Below, one piece after another: positions 6,357 to 6,822 of a stretch of 6,822 bases of DNA (position 1 is its first letter; the number at the start of each line of letters is the position of its first letter). Location of the stretch: contig CALXSW010000055.1 in assembly GCA_944391255.1 (NCBI GenBank), forward strand, positions 1 through 6,822, given 5' to 3'. Both the position numbers and the translations under genes were made by a program. Source of the DNA: an uncultured Clostridia bacterium (GTDB lineage Bacteria > Bacillota > Clostridia > UBA1381). Under the pieces are notes generated by a model. It had not been told where the DNA came from and ran no database searches. It was given only the letters and a program-made list of their open reading frames with translations.

Positions 6357-6402
6357 AAAGCATCGAGGCTTATGAAATAATTTTCATCAGCCTCGATGCT
6401 TT
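6357..6402. terminator. Bidirectional terminator between tspO and the GNAT gene
   Basis: A perfect 14-bp stem (AAAGCATCGAGGCT at 6357-6370, its complement at 6389-6402) continues, after one T/C mismatch, with ATGAAA/TTTCAT and closes on a 4-nt TAAT loop. Minus-strand transcripts read TTTTTAATT after the GC-rich base, a good U-run. Plus-strand transcripts read only TTT there, with a TTTTTT run further on at 6413-6418. It lies between two converging genes, as expected for a shared terminator. Confidence 0.85.
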
Positions 6403-6421
6403 ATAGCACAGCTTTTTTACT

Positions 6422-6822
6422 TCAATTTTCAATTATACGCAGACCTACTATATTTTTGATCAGCACACCTGCCCATGATGTAATGAGCTTGTCATATTCT
6501 TTAGTCGTTACCATGCCGCCTATGCTCATGACATCGTATATGACAGACGCCTCCTGCATTCTGCACGGTATAGGCGAAAATCCATTTTTTTCATAAAATT
6601 TACGGCGTTTTTTACGCTGCTCATAATTCGGCGCGCTTTTATCATCATCTTCAAGCGCGAGAAAAAGATTTTTATTTCTATATCGCTCTTTGAGCTCCGA
6701 TAATATCATACTGCCGTATCCCTTAGCGCGCAGCTTATCATTTACGGCAAGATAAAACAGATATGCAAGACTTTCATTGCTTATTATATACGCAAATCCC
6801 ACAAACAGATCATCATCAAATG
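6422..6822 (-). CDS. GNAT-family N-acetyltransferase, partial (N-terminus missing)
   Basis: This is the C-terminal portion of a Gcn5-related acetyltransferase, which moves an acetyl group from acetyl-CoA to an unknown amine. The frame stays open to the right edge, so the true start is outside; the GTG at 6800-6802 is internal, since the residues before it (FDDDLFVGFAY) continue the fold. The acetyl-CoA binding motif A is visible as LFYLAVNDKLRAKGYGSMIL, with the R-x-K-G-Y-G-S turn. Further on, the APNYEQRKKRRKFYEKNGF segment is typical of a GNAT subgroup, and YDVMSIGG lies in the C-terminal part. The gene ends with TGA at 6422-6424 and converges on tspO across the shared terminator. The substrate cannot be told from the sequence. 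Confidence 0.88.
   Translation of the reverse strand, partial: FDDDLFVGFAYIISNESLAYLFYLAVNDKLRAKGYGSMILSELKERYRNKNLFLALEDDDKSAPNYEQRKKRRKFYEKNGFSPIPCRMQEASVIYDVMSIGGMVTTKEYDKLITSWAGVLIKNIVGLRIIEN

Overview
The window looks like ordinary core chromosome from an endospore-forming, fairly AT-rich Firmicute, most likely a clostridium; a Ruminococcaceae/Oscillospiraceae-type genome is a guess from protein style only. The evidence is strong AGGAGG-type ribosome binding sites, sigma-A type promoters, the spore genes spmA-spmB and Firmicutes-like glycolytic enzymes. I see no phage, transposon, CRISPR, tRNA or rRNA feature.

Bases 1-3160 hold a glycolytic operon on the minus strand, read pgk -> tpiA -> gpmI. 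A good sigma-A promoter (TTGAAA-17-TACAAT) drives pgk. A perfect 16-bp palindrome lies just downstream of the inferred transcription start. pgk and tpiA are 29 nt apart. tpiA and gpmI are separated by 143 nt holding a candidate internal promoter, a terminator-like hairpin and a second hairpin touching the gpmI ribosome binding site. gpmI runs off the left edge. These genes convert glyceraldehyde-3-P-side intermediates onward: Pgk makes 3-phosphoglycerate and ATP, TpiA interconverts the triose phosphates, and GpmI makes 2-phosphoglycerate. No GAPDH or enolase gene is present here.

Bases 3161-4462 hold an AT-rich spacer and then spmA-spmB (minus strand, overlapping TGATG). These are spore-maturation membrane proteins linked to core dehydration. 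In front of spmA is a short divergent control region. A sigma-E-like promoter facing spmA and a near-consensus sigma-A promoter facing the methyltransferase gene share bases in their -35 elements.

Bases 4463-6344 (plus strand) hold an RsmF-family rRNA cytosine-5 methyltransferase and, 40 nt later, a TspO/MBR membrane protein, probably one transcription unit. A long bidirectional terminator hairpin at 6357-6402 separates this unit from a converging GNAT acetyltransferase gene that runs off the right edge.

Nothing here is convincingly a new biological system. The points most worth a second look are regulatory: the overlapping divergent promoters, the palindrome in the pgk leader, and the structured tpiA-gpmI spacer.
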